Assembly (NCBI GenBank): GCA_029287815.1
Contig: JARFQK010000352.1
Span: forward strand, 1 to 17,372
DNA: 17,372 nt
Source of the DNA: Gammaproteobacteria bacterium
Lineage (GTDB): Bacteria > Pseudomonadota > Gammaproteobacteria > SZUA-229
Direction of reading: 5' to 3'
The notes under the pieces are model-generated. The model worked only from the letters and a program-made list of their open reading frames with translations. It was not told the origin of the DNA and did not search any database. The position numbers and the translations under genes were made by a program. Below are positions 1-6,759 of the stretch, one piece after another. Numbering within the stretch: the first letter of the stretch is position 1; each line of letters opens with the position of its first letter.

Positions 1-1427
1 GTCACGCGGATCCGTGGTGCACCGGCAACCTGCGGCGGTATGCCGCGCAACTCAAAACGGGCCAGCGACCGGCAGTCCGACACGAGTTCACGCTCACCCT
101 GCACCACATGGAGCGCCATTGCTGTCTGGCCGTCCTTATACGTCGTGAACTCCTGCGCGCGCGACACTGGAATCGGCGTATTACGATGAATTATCTTTTC
201 CGCAAGACCGCCCATGATTTCTATGCCCAATGACAGCGGAATCACATCCAGCAGCAGCATCTGATGATCGGGCTTGTTACCAACGAGCACATCGGCTTGC
301 AAAGCGGCACCGATGGCAACGACTTTTTCAGGATCGATGCTGACCAATGGTTTGCATTCGAAGAACTCGCCGACCTTTTCCCGCACATAAGGCACACGGG
401 TGCTACCACCGACCATCACCACGTCCAAAATACTCTTCTTGTCAACGCCAGCATCGCGCAAAGCCCGTCGACAGGACATCAGCGTCTTTCGCACCAGCGG
501 GTCGATCAATGCAACCAGTTGCTCCCGCGTCAGCTTGCCGTGCCAACATAGATCTGGCGTCTCCACGCTGACTTGCGTTTCGCCCCGTTGCGTCAGTGCT
601 TCTTTCGCTTCCTTTGAAACACTCATCAGGGCTCTGACCAGACCTGGATCTGGATCTGACTGATGATCGGCCTGACGCAGTATCCACTCGGCGATCGCAT
701 GGTCAAAGTCATCGCCACCAAGCGCACTATCGCCGCCCGTTGCGAGCACTTCGAATACACCACGATGCAGCCGCAGTATCGATATATCAAAAGTACCGCC
801 ACCCAGATCAAAGACCGCGATAATCCCTTCCTGACCGGAATCCATACCGTAAGCCACCGCCGCGGCCGTCGGCTCATTCAACAACCGCAAGACGTTGAGA
901 CCCGCCAGACTCGCAGCATCCTTGGTTGCCTGACGTTGAGCATCATCGAAATAAGCCGGTACCGTAATCACAACACCCTGCAATTCATCGCCCAGGGATT
1001 CGATAGCTCGTTTCTTCAGCGCCCGCAGAATTTCCGCCGAAATTTCCACAGCGCTGACATTCCCGTAAGGGGTGTGAATACGCGGTGCTGCTTTGTCTTC
1101 ATCGACAAACTGATAGGGCAGCTTCCCACCCAGCAGGCGTAGATCGCTGATGCCACGGCCCATGAACCGCTTTACCGAAACGATTGTGTTCATCGGGTCC
1201 GTGATCGCTGACGCAAGCGCTACGGCACCGACGTCGACACCGTCGTCACGGTAATGGACCACAGACGGCAAAATGAACTCACCGTTTTGGTCGGCTAAGG
1301 TTCGAGCTTCACCGCTGCGTACCGTCGCGACCAGAGAGTTCGTTGTGCCGAGATCGATTCCGACAGCTACCCGGTGCTCGTGCGGCGAGCTCGATTGTCC
1401 GGGCTCAGCAATCTGTAGTAAAGCCAT
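1..1427 (-). CDS. hscA: Fe-S assembly chaperone HscA (Hsp70 family), C-terminus cut by window edge
   Basis: This is the specialised Hsp70 that, with HscB, uses ATP to drive cluster release from IscU. Reading the minus strand from ATG 1427 gives about 475 uninterrupted codons to the window edge. E. coli HscA is about 616 residues, so the distal substrate-binding and lid part lies outside. Visible Hsp70 signatures are IDLGTTNS (residues 24-31), VPAYFDD (156-162), NEPTAAA (184-190), DLGGGTFDIS (207-216) and GGSTRVP (340-346). The linker motif VIPLSLGIE follows later. The start lies 2 bases after the hscB stop, so the two are probably translationally coupled. No frameshift was seen. The neighbours separate it from DnaK. 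Further operon genes such as fdx or iscX would lie beyond position 1. Confidence 0.96.
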   Translation of the reverse strand, partial: MALLQIAEPGQSSSPHEHRVAVGIDLGTTNSLVATVRSGEARTLADQNGEFILPSVVHYRDDGVDVGAVALASAITDPMNTIVSVKRFMGRGISDLRLLGGKLPYQFVDEDKAAPRIHTPYGNVSAVEISAEILRALKKRAIESLGDELQGVVITVPAYFDDAQRQATKDAASLAGLNVLRLLNEPTAAAVAYGMDSGQEGIIAVFDLGGGTFDISILRLHRGVFEVLATGGDSALGGDDFDHAIAEWILRQADHQSDPDPGLVRALMSVSKEAKEALTQRGETQVSVETPDLCWHGKLTREQLVALIDPLVRKTLMSCRRALRDAGVDKKSILDVVMVGGSTRVPYVREKVGEFFECKPLVSIDPEKVVAIGAALQADVLVGNKPDHQMLLLDVIPLSLGIEIMGGLAEKIIHRNTPIPVSRAQEFTTYKDGQTAMALHVVQGERELVSDCRSLARFELRGIPPQVAGAPRIRV

Positions 1428-1429
1428 AT

Positions 1430-1972
1430 TTACATTAACTCATCTTCGATACTGGCAATAAGCTCGGCAATTTCCGCCCCAACCTTGTGCAGGAATTGCA
1501 GCTTCCTCAAAGCCTCCTTTGCTCTCTCGATATCATCCGCCTGATAGGCCCCGCCGAATTCTTCAGCGAAGGTCTGTATCGCGGCCTTTACCTGTGCGGA
1601 CATGCTCTCCAGCTCGGTGATTGGATCCTGATACGAGCGTATTGCTTCCAGCTTTTCGCGCATTTCGAGTTGCTGCATCAGGAACCCGGTATCCATTGTT
1701 GTTTGATTATCCATTGAGAACTGAGAATCCTTCAGCTGCATCAGGTACATCGCGCGCTCGACCGGATGCTTGAGCGTGTGCAGCGCCTGATTGATCAATG
1801 AGGCCTGCTGCATCGACATCCTCCGCTCCTGATCGCTGGCACTGGAATACCTGTCCGGATGAACAGCCTTCTGCAGCTCCCGGTAGCGCTGTTGAATCTT
1901 GGCCAGATCCACGTCGTAGGAAACCGGTATCCCGAACAAAGCGAAATAATTTGACGGCAGGGCATCTGTCAT
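1430..1972 (-). CDS. hscB: Co-chaperone HscB (J-domain protein)
   Basis: HscB binds IscU, delivers it to HscA and stimulates HscA ATPase activity. The 180-residue product matches the family length (E. coli 171). An N-terminal J-domain begins NYFALFGIP and carries the diagnostic HPD motif (residues 38-40 from the chosen Met). The C-terminal helical domain carries FLMQQLEMREKLEAI, which resembles the IscU-binding face of E. coli HscB (FLMEQLELREEL). I chose ATG 1972. A TTG three codons upstream (1981) is in frame, but neither has a strong Shine-Dalgarno, and family N-termini begin just before the NYF segment. It follows iscA by 45 bases and precedes hscA by 2 bases. Confidence 0.96.
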   Translation of the reverse strand: MTDALPSNYFALFGIPVSYDVDLAKIQQRYRELQKAVHPDRYSSASDQERRMSMQQASLINQALHTLKHPVERAMYLMQLKDSQFSMDNQTTMDTGFLMQQLEMREKLEAIRSYQDPITELESMSAQVKAAIQTFAEEFGGAYQADDIERAKEALRKLQFLHKVGAEIAELIASIEDELM

Positions 1973-2017
1973 CAGATGCAAGGATGTTTCTTTGTCGTGA
2001 TCAAGAGGCTGAAGGAC

Positions 2018-2341
2018 TTAGACGGTAAAACTCTCACCACAGCCGCACTGGGCTTTCTCGTTCGGATTATTGAATTTGAAGCCCTCGTTCAAACCTTCTT
2101 TGGCATAATCCAACTCGGTGCCATCGATGTAAACCAGGCTTTTCTCGTCGACGATGACCTTCACGCCGTGGTCCTCGAAAACCTTGTCATCCGGATGTAG
2201 CTCGTCGACAAACTCCAGCACGTACGCCATGCCGGAGCACCCGGTGGTCTTGACACCCAGACGCAGACCAATACCTTTGCCTCTGTTTGTAAGAAAACCG
2301 TTGACGCGGTCGGCGGCAGCCTGTGTTAGCGTAATGGCCAT
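2018..2341 (-). CDS. iscA: A-type Fe-S carrier IscA
   Basis: This small cytoplasmic A-type carrier moves Fe-S clusters, mainly [4Fe-4S], from the scaffold to apo-enzymes. The 107-residue product has the three conserved metal ligands: Cys35 in TTGCSGMAY, and Cys99 and Cys101 in the C-terminal QCGCGESF motif. The length equals that of E. coli IscA (107). Its place between iscU and hscB supports IscA rather than ErpA or SufA. The ATG at 2341 lies 18 bases after the iscU stop, with a G-rich stretch (GGGGAT) just upstream as a plausible ribosome binding site. Confidence 0.97.
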   Translation of the reverse strand: MAITLTQAAADRVNGFLTNRGKGIGLRLGVKTTGCSGMAYVLEFVDELHPDDKVFEDHGVKVIVDEKSLVYIDGTELDYAKEGLNEGFKFNNPNEKAQCGCGESFTV

Positions 2342-2359
2342 GATTCATCCCCGCTCGGA

Positions 2360-2740
2360 TCAGGAACTTTTCTTCCTGTAGTCGTCGATCGCGGCATGTA
2401 TCGCGTCTTCTGCCAGGACCGAACAATGAATCTTCACGGGTGGCAGAGCGAGTTCCTCAGCGATCGCCGTATTCTTGATTTGACTAGCCTGCTCCAGCGT
2501 CTTACCTTTGACCCACTCTGTCAACAACGAACTTGAAGCAATCGCACTACCACAGCCGTAGGTCTTGAACACTGCGTCCTCGATCACACCATCGTCGCTG
2601 ACTTTTATCTGCAAACGCATCACATCTCCGCATGCAGGTGCGCCAACCATGCCGGTTCCTACATCGTGCGCATCCTTGTTGAATGAACCGACGTTTCGCG
2701 GATTTTCATAATGATCCAGCACCTTTTCACTGTATGCCAT
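2360..2740 (-). CDS. iscU: Fe-S cluster scaffold IscU
   Basis: IscU is the scaffold on which [2Fe-2S] clusters are built from IscS-derived sulfur. In 126 residues it shows every hallmark: Cys37 and Asp39 in GAPACGD, Cys63 in YGCGSA, His105-Cys106, and the LPPVK loop (99-103) recognised by HscA. E. coli IscU is 128 residues. The ATG at 2740 is preceded by GAGG about six bases upstream. The 106-base gap to iscS is longer than the other gaps in this operon and contains no ORF that I would call. Confidence 0.98.
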   Translation of the reverse strand: MAYSEKVLDHYENPRNVGSFNKDAHDVGTGMVGAPACGDVMRLQIKVSDDGVIEDAVFKTYGCGSAIASSSLLTEWVKGKTLEQASQIKNTAIAEELALPPVKIHCSVLAEDAIHAAIDDYRKKSS

Positions 2741-2846
2741 CTCGTACCTCTATCTCAAAACTGTAGACATGAAGGCTTAAGAAGTCCTGCACTCATGTCA
2801 TCCCAGTAAACTGTTAACGGCGTGACCTGTCCTGCCAGCCTGTCGC

Positions 2847-4067
2847 TCAGTGCGCGGCCCATTCGATGGAATCAAGATCGATTCCTTCTTTGTACATATC
2901 CCAGAGCGGGGAAAGTTCGCGCAGCTTCGCGACTGCAGTCTTTACGTGATCAATGGTGTAGTCAATATCCTGCTCCGTGGTGAAGCGCCCGATACTGAAG
3001 CGAATCGAACTGTGCGCGAGCTCGTCATTTCTACCTAGCGCCCTGAGTACATAACTCGGCTCCAGAGATGCGGACGTACACGCACTTCCGGACGATATGG
3101 CCAAATCCTTGAGCGCCATCATGAGGCTTTCGCCCTCGACATAGTTGAAACTGACGTTCAGATTGCCCGGAATACGTTGCTCCAGATCGCCGTTGATATA
3201 GACCTCTTCAATTTCTTTCAAGCCATCCCAGAGTCGGCTTCTCAGCGACAAGAGCCGTTTGCCTTCTTGCCCCATTTCTTCGCTGGCAATACGAAATGCC
3301 TCACCCATACCGACGATTTGGTGAGTCGGCAGTGTTCCGGAACGCAGACCTCTTTCGTGGCCGCCACCGTGCATTTGTGCCTCGAGCCGGACTCGCGGCT
3401 TTCTCTGCACATACAACGCACCAATCCCTTTCGGTCCGTAAACCTTGTGCGCCGAAAAGCTCATCAGATCCACTTTCAGCTCGTCGAGATTAATCGGCAC
3501 CTTACCTGGACTCTGCGCCGCGTCGACGTGGAAAAGGACCTTACGATCCCGGCAAATCTCACCGATTGCTGCGATGTCCTGAATCACACCGATTTCATTA
3601 TTGACATGCATGATTGAAACCAAAATGGTATCGTCGCGCAAAGTCTGCTCAAACTTGTTCAGATCCAGCAACCCATTGGGCTCTGGATCGAGATAGGTCA
3701 CTTCGTAGCCTTCGCGTTCGAGGTGGCGGCAGGTGTCGAGCACCGCTTTGTGCTCTGTCTTGCAGGTAACGATGTGGTTACCTTTCTTTTTATAAAAATG
3801 AGCCGCACCCTTGATCGCGAGATTGTCCGACTCGGTGGCACCAGAAGTGAAAATGATCTCTTTAGGGTTGGCTCCAACCAGATTGGCCACCTGTTTTCGA
3901 GCCTCCTCGACCGCCGCTTCAGCCTCCCAGCCAAATGCATGGCTGCGCGAGGCAGGATTGCCAAAAACTCCATCGCGCGTCAGGCAGGCACATATCTTCT
4001 CGGCAACACGCTCATCAACTGGGGTCGTTGCCATATAGTCCAGAAAAATGGGATGTTCTTCGCTCAC
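2847..4067 (-). CDS. iscS: Cysteine desulfurase IscS
   Basis: This PLP enzyme converts L-cysteine to alanine plus an enzyme-bound persulfide that feeds IscU and other sulfur acceptors. Counting from the chosen start, the visible sites are the PLP lysine in SFSAHKVYGPKG (Lys208), Asp182 in HVDAAQS, His106 in TEHKAV and the persulfide cysteine in SSGSACTSASLEP (Cys330). The C-terminus LWDMYKEGIDLDSIEWAAH closely resembles the IscU-docking tail of E. coli IscS. I chose GTG 4067, giving 406 residues against 404 in E. coli, because GAGGGG lies eight bases upstream and the protein then begins just before the conserved FLDY.ATTPVD segment. An in-frame GTG at 4106 would add 13 residues and has no visible Shine-Dalgarno. 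The start lies one base after the stop of a 53-codon ORF. Confidence 0.97.
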   Translation of the reverse strand: MSEEHPIFLDYMATTPVDERVAEKICACLTRDGVFGNPASRSHAFGWEAEAAVEEARKQVANLVGANPKEIIFTSGATESDNLAIKGAAHFYKKKGNHIVTCKTEHKAVLDTCRHLEREGYEVTYLDPEPNGLLDLNKFEQTLRDDTILVSIMHVNNEIGVIQDIAAIGEICRDRKVLFHVDAAQSPGKVPINLDELKVDLMSFSAHKVYGPKGIGALYVQRKPRVRLEAQMHGGGHERGLRSGTLPTHQIVGMGEAFRIASEEMGQEGKRLLSLRSRLWDGLKEIEEVYINGDLEQRIPGNLNVSFNYVEGESLMMALKDLAISSGSACTSASLEPSYVLRALGRNDELAHSSIRFSIGRFTTEQDIDYTIDHVKTAVAKLRELSPLWDMYKEGIDLDSIEWAAH

Positions 4068-4068
4068 G

Positions 4069-4230
4069 TCAGTTGCCCCTCGAATGTCGATGGCAAGCGT
4101 TGCCACCGATTGACTGGATTTCTGTATCGTCCGACGCCGGCCGGAGGTTGACGACGACCGCGGCTACGCCCTGCGCATCGGCTCTGGGTGTACTGAACGC
4201 ATTCAGGTTTGTAACGTGCGGATCGCTCAT
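4069..4230 (-). CDS. Candidate small ORF between iscR and iscS (53 aa, unrecognised)
   Basis: ATG 4230 lies two bases after the iscR stop, and the TGA (4071-4069) lies one base before the chosen iscS GTG. The ORF therefore fills the whole gap. The product begins MSDPHVTNLNAF, has a hydrophobic patch GVAAVVVNL and ends in a basic, His/Cys-containing tail (GNACHRHSRGN). I do not recognise a family. It has no obvious Shine-Dalgarno of its own and would rely on coupling to iscR. It carries the iscS ribosome binding site inside its last codons, so its translation could control iscS. The alternative is that this is an untranslated spacer. In E. coli the iscR-iscS gap is a structured RyhB target, and the spacer here may do similar work. 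Confidence 0.35.
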   Translation of the reverse strand: MSDPHVTNLNAFSTPRADAQGVAAVVVNLRPASDDTEIQSIGGNACHRHSRGN

Positions 4231-4232
4231 GA

Positions 4233-4685
4233 CTAGGCAGCGTTTGACTGTGCGCTATCCTGTCTGAGGGATACGTTCTGCACCTTTTTGTTAGCCATCA
4301 TCTCGGCCAGTGAGATGCTCGCCAGGAAACTCCTGATCTCATTGCTCAATTCGTTCCACAGATCATGTGTCAGACACTGATAATCGCCCTGACAGCCATC
4401 GCTGTCATCGCATCCCGCCACCTGGCAGCTCTCATCCACCGCCATGATCACATCAGAGACACTGATATCCGCAGCTTCACGGTTCAAGCTATAGCCGCCG
4501 CCCGGACCTCGGGTGCTTTTCACGATCCCCTGCCGACGAAGGCGGGCAAACAGCTGTTCGAGATAGGAAAGTGAAATGCACTGTCGGTCAGAAATCGCCG
4601 CCAGTGAGACCGGGCCATTCTGCTCGTGGAATGCTAAATCCAGCACCGCCGTGACTGCATATCGACCTTTTGTGGTAAGACGCAT
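4233..4685 (-). CDS. iscR: Fe-S sensing Rrf2-family repressor IscR
   Basis: IscR is a [2Fe-2S] transcription factor that, in the holo form, represses its own operon, matching Fe-S assembly to demand. The 150-residue product begins MRLTTKGRYAVTAVLDLA, the typical Rrf2 winged-helix start. It carries the recognition-helix region SLSYLEQLFARLR (39-51) and the wing motif RGPGGGYSL. The cluster ligands Cys92, Cys98, Cys104 and His107 sit at the same positions as in E. coli IscR. Two operator-like palindromes and a sigma70-type promoter lie directly upstream, which supports autoregulation. It is the first gene of the isc operon. Confidence 0.98.
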   Translation of the reverse strand: MRLTTKGRYAVTAVLDLAFHEQNGPVSLAAISDRQCISLSYLEQLFARLRRQGIVKSTRGPGGGYSLNREAADISVSDVIMAVDESCQVAGCDDSDGCQGDYQCLTHDLWNELSNEIRSFLASISLAEMMANKKVQNVSLRQDSAQSNAA

Positions 4686-4715
4686 AGTAATGTACCTGTC
4701 ACTGTCAATTCCGTA

Positions 4716-4745
4716 ATTTTACTTAATTCCTACTATTTTGGTCAA
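4716..4745 (-). promoter_or_regulatory. Predicted sigma70 promoter of iscR and the isc operon
   Basis: On the minus strand TTGACC (4745-4740) and TAAAAT (4721-4716) are separated by 18 bases. They match five of six bases at both -35 and -10. Transcription would start near 4708, giving a leader of about 23 bases before the iscR ATG at 4685. The -35 box lies inside the proximal IscR-like palindrome, so holo-IscR binding would occlude RNA polymerase, the arrangement known at E. coli PiscR. Confidence 0.72.
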
Positions 4746-4749
4746 CTAT
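4726..4749 (-). promoter_or_regulatory. IscR type 1-like operator, promoter-proximal
   Basis: The minus strand reads ATAGTTGACC, AAAATAG, then TAGGAAT, an imperfect palindrome close to the proteobacterial IscR type 1 pattern as I recall it (ATA.YYGAC half-site, A/T-rich centre, GTC/GTAGG half-site). It covers the -35 hexamer of the predicted isc promoter. Its centre is 25 bp from that of the distal site, about 2.4 helical turns. Confidence 0.68.
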
Positions 4750-4750
4750 T

Positions 4751-4774
4751 TACTTGACCAATCCTGTCAAGTAT
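4751..4774 (-). promoter_or_regulatory. IscR type 1-like operator, promoter-distal
   Basis: ACTTGAC and GTCAAGT form a perfect 7-bp inverted repeat around a 7-base centre (minus strand, flanked by AT and TA). This is the more symmetric of the two sites and lies just upstream of the -35 box. Tandem IscR sites upstream of iscR are an established arrangement. Binding here is inferred from motif and position. Confidence 0.68.
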
Positions 4775-5096
4775 TTCTCCGCAATCAGCCCGCATTTCTC
4801 ACCAGGATCACGGGAGCCGGCGCAGGATTGGTGTTCGTAAGCGTCGCTTTGCAGCGAAACGCGTCGCAATAGCTCCGGTTTTAGTGACGACACCGTAGGG
4901 TGCGCCGTGCGCACCGCTAATTTTCCGATAAGTGGTAGGTTCTGGTGCGCACGGCGCACCCTAAGATCTTCGTCCGCCTTCGTGCAACATGCGGGCGGGC
5001 ATGCCTGAAAAACACACTGAATTTCTGATCATGCGAGCTTCTCTCCGCAGAGCAAGGCCTGATCGGCACTCTCCGCCGCCCGGGTAGGAATGTGGG
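4775..5096. other. Intergenic region cysE-iscR
   Basis: This stretch of about 320 bases lies between the cysE stop and the isc operators. The only strong structure is the REP-like doublet at 4896-4963. There is also a short hairpin-like TCGCT/AGCGA near 4842-4855 and a weak CATGC/GCATG pair near 4988-5003. Short ORFs across it show no recognisable protein. I saw no convincing intrinsic terminator for cysE. Confidence 0.5.
4896..4963. repeat. REP-like palindromic doublet
   Basis: Two 20-bp arms, TAGGGTGCGCCGTGCGCACC (4896-4915) and its exact reverse complement (4944-4963), flank a 28-base centre. Each arm is itself a hairpin, GGTGCGC-CGT-GCGCACC. The left arm is preceded by G, giving the GTAG head common in REP elements, while the opposite arm has TTAG. 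Two inverted REPs with a spacer is the layout of a BIME. Such elements can be moved by RAYT (TnpA-REP) transposases, stabilise RNA 3' ends or act as terminators. No transposase gene is in the window. Confidence 0.8.
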
Positions 5097-5891
5097 CTAC
5101 TCCCCCTCGATTTTTTCGGGCTCCGCCTCGGTGCTGCTCTCGCTTGAATGGATCTCGCAAGGTCCAAGATCCGGCAAATTGGAAACGTCGATCTCGGTGC
5201 CCAGTTGCTTCAGCGCAACGCACATACTCTGCATTTTCTCGTCCATGACGTGGATATGGTCCAGCATGCGGTTGATCGCGGTCGCAACTGGGTCGGGCGC
5301 TTCCCTGGTCGCACCGTAGGCATCGAATCCCAGTTTCTCGGCAGTCGCATGGCGTTTCTCAGCAGCTCGCCTTTCATTGCCATCGTGTTTACGTACCAGG
5401 CGCCCAGGCACACCGACAACCGTGCCATTATCGGGCACATCCCGCGTGATCACGGCATTTGAGCCAATGCGTACACCATTACCCACGACGATCGGGCCAA
5501 GCACCTTGGCCCCGGCGCCGACCACCACGTTGTTCATCAAGGTTGGGTGGCGTTTGCCTTTCTGCCAACTGGTTCCGCCCAGCGTCACGCCGTGATACAG
5601 CGTACAATCGTCACCGATTTCTGCCGTCTCGCCAATTACCACGCCCATGCCGTGATCAATGAAGAAACGGTGGCCGATCCGCGCACCAGGGTGGATCTCA
5701 ATACCTGTCAGCCAGCGAGCGATGTGCGACAAAAAACGCGCTAACCATTTGAGACCGGAATTCCACAATGCATGATTCAGTCGATGCAACAGCAGGGCAT
5801 GCACACCGGGATAACTGGTCATTACCTCGAAGATATTTCGAGCTGCCGGATCCCGGTCAAAAACGCAGGCAATGTCCTCTCGAAGGCTGAT
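5097..5891 (-). CDS. cysE: Serine O-acetyltransferase CysE, probable non-ATG start
   Basis: CysE acetylates L-serine with acetyl-CoA, the committed step of cysteine synthesis. The left-handed beta-helix hexapeptide repeats are visible (HPGARIG, GVVIGETAEIG, NVVVGAGAKVLG, GVRIGSNAVI). The active-site Asp-His in FIDHGMG (79-80) and the His in KRHP (115) correspond to E. coli Asp157/His158 and His193. The first ATG (5822) would give 241 residues, but the frame stays open upstream and encodes LREDIACVFDRDPAAR, a conserved N-terminus of the short CysE class. That extension has no ATG, GTG or TTG before the TAA. An AGGAG (5903-5899) lies seven bases before ATC 5891, so I place the start there (264 aa). 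A G-to-C error in an original ATG is the alternative. The acidic C-terminal tail (SSESSTEAEPEKIEGE) is unusual. It sits 37 bases after the DUF2797 gene. Confidence 0.93.
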   Translation of the reverse strand: MSLREDIACVFDRDPAARNIFEVMTSYPGVHALLLHRLNHALWNSGLKWLARFLSHIARWLTGIEIHPGARIGHRFFIDHGMGVVIGETAEIGDDCTLYHGVTLGGTSWQKGKRHPTLMNNVVVGAGAKVLGPIVVGNGVRIGSNAVITRDVPDNGTVVGVPGRLVRKHDGNERRAAEKRHATAEKLGFDAYGATREAPDPVATAINRMLDHIHVMDEKMQSMCVALKQLGTEIDVSNLPDLGPCEIHSSESSTEAEPEKIEGE

Positions 5892-5898
5892 AGCAATT

Positions 5899-5903
5899 CT
5901 CCT
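5899..5903 (-). promoter_or_regulatory. Ribosome binding site that decides the cysE start
   Basis: AGGAG on the minus strand lies seven bases upstream of ATC 5891 and 76 bases upstream of the first in-frame ATG (5822). It is the only strong Shine-Dalgarno in the area. Together with the conserved residues encoded downstream of it, it argues that translation begins at 5891. Confidence 0.6.
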
Positions 5904-5928
5904 GTCAAAATCTGCGCAAGCTTAATGC

Positions 5929-6747
5929 TTAATTCAGCTCAACATCAAGTTTGTAGCCGGAATATTTGCGAATATTCAGCACACCGGAATCGAGCATTAA
6001 ATACTGGCCCTTGATCCCGGTCAAAACCCCCTCGACCAAAGGTGTTTTGTCAAGGTTGTGCGACCTTACTTTCTCGGGATATCGATCGACTGGATATCGA
6101 ATCTCGACCATCGCTTCGTCAGATAAATATTGAATATTCTGGTCGCCGAATTGCGCCTGCAATTCGCTAATGCGGTCGCCGATCTGTGCCACCAGCTGAT
6201 CGCGCAACCAGGCCAGATCACGGGGCTCCGGCTCCGCTTTGAGCATCTTGCGCCAGTCTGTCCTGTCGGAAACATATTTTTTTAGCGCGACCTCGAGCAG
6301 TCCGGACTGGTAGCGGCTGCCAACCCTGAAGATCGGCAACGCCTGGCTCGCACCCTGATCTATCCACCGGGTCGGTATCTGCGAAGCGCGCGTGATGCCG
6401 ACCTTGATCCCGGAAGAGTTGGCCAGATACACAAAGTGGGGCTGCATGCAATGTTGTTGAGCCCATTCAGGATCCCGGCATGTCCCGGCTTCATAGTGGC
6501 AAGTCTCCGGCTTGACAATACACATATCGCATTCGGCAAGACTGATAAAACAGGGGTAACAATAGCCTTGTGCGTAGCTCTTGCTGGTCTTCCTGCCGCA
6601 GGCTATGCAATCGATCTCGCCGAAAAATTTGAGCTTGATCGATCTGCCGATCTGAGCATTCATGTCAATCGCTGCCTGATCTAGCGGCAACTGGTACTCG
6701 ACCGGCCTGGCCAAAGTAACTCTCATTTTCAAGACATTGCCAATCAT
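5929..6747 (-). CDS. DUF2797 family protein, cysteine-rich
   Basis: A 272-residue protein that I assign to DUF2797, whose function is not established. The N-terminal half has nine cysteines in metal-site spacing: CIACG (47, 50), CYPC (63, 66), CDMC (73, 76), then Cys83, Cys90 and Cys100. This suggests one or two zinc or Fe-S sites. It is followed by FVYLANSSGIKVGITR (105-120) and RWIDQGA (127-133). That pattern resembles the GIY-YIG fold core (VYL, then KVGIT, then an Arg). This is my reading and not an established assignment. The ATG has GAGG seven bases upstream and lies 12 bases after the aminotransferase stop. The gene is thus in an apparent operon aminotransferase-DUF2797-cysE. Confidence 0.85.
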   Translation of the reverse strand: MIGNVLKMRVTLARPVEYQLPLDQAAIDMNAQIGRSIKLKFFGEIDCIACGRKTSKSYAQGYCYPCFISLAECDMCIVKPETCHYEAGTCRDPEWAQQHCMQPHFVYLANSSGIKVGITRASQIPTRWIDQGASQALPIFRVGSRYQSGLLEVALKKYVSDRTDWRKMLKAEPEPRDLAWLRDQLVAQIGDRISELQAQFGDQNIQYLSDEAMVEIRYPVDRYPEKVRSHNLDKTPLVEGVLTGIKGQYLMLDSGVLNIRKYSGYKLDVELN

Positions 6748-6759
6748 CTCTGAACCTCG

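Noticed and set aside
663..1142. 159-codon plus-strand ORF
   Set aside because: It lies entirely antisense to hscA, which shows continuous Hsp70 motifs over the same bases.
4107..4230. Upstream extension of IscS to GTG 4106
   Set aside because: It has no Shine-Dalgarno, the extra residues have no match in IscS, and the GTG at 4067 has GAGGGG at correct spacing.
4750..5167. Short minus-strand ORFs across the REP-like doublet
   Set aside because: They are read through palindromic repeat DNA or in other frames of the cysE end, with no protein signature.
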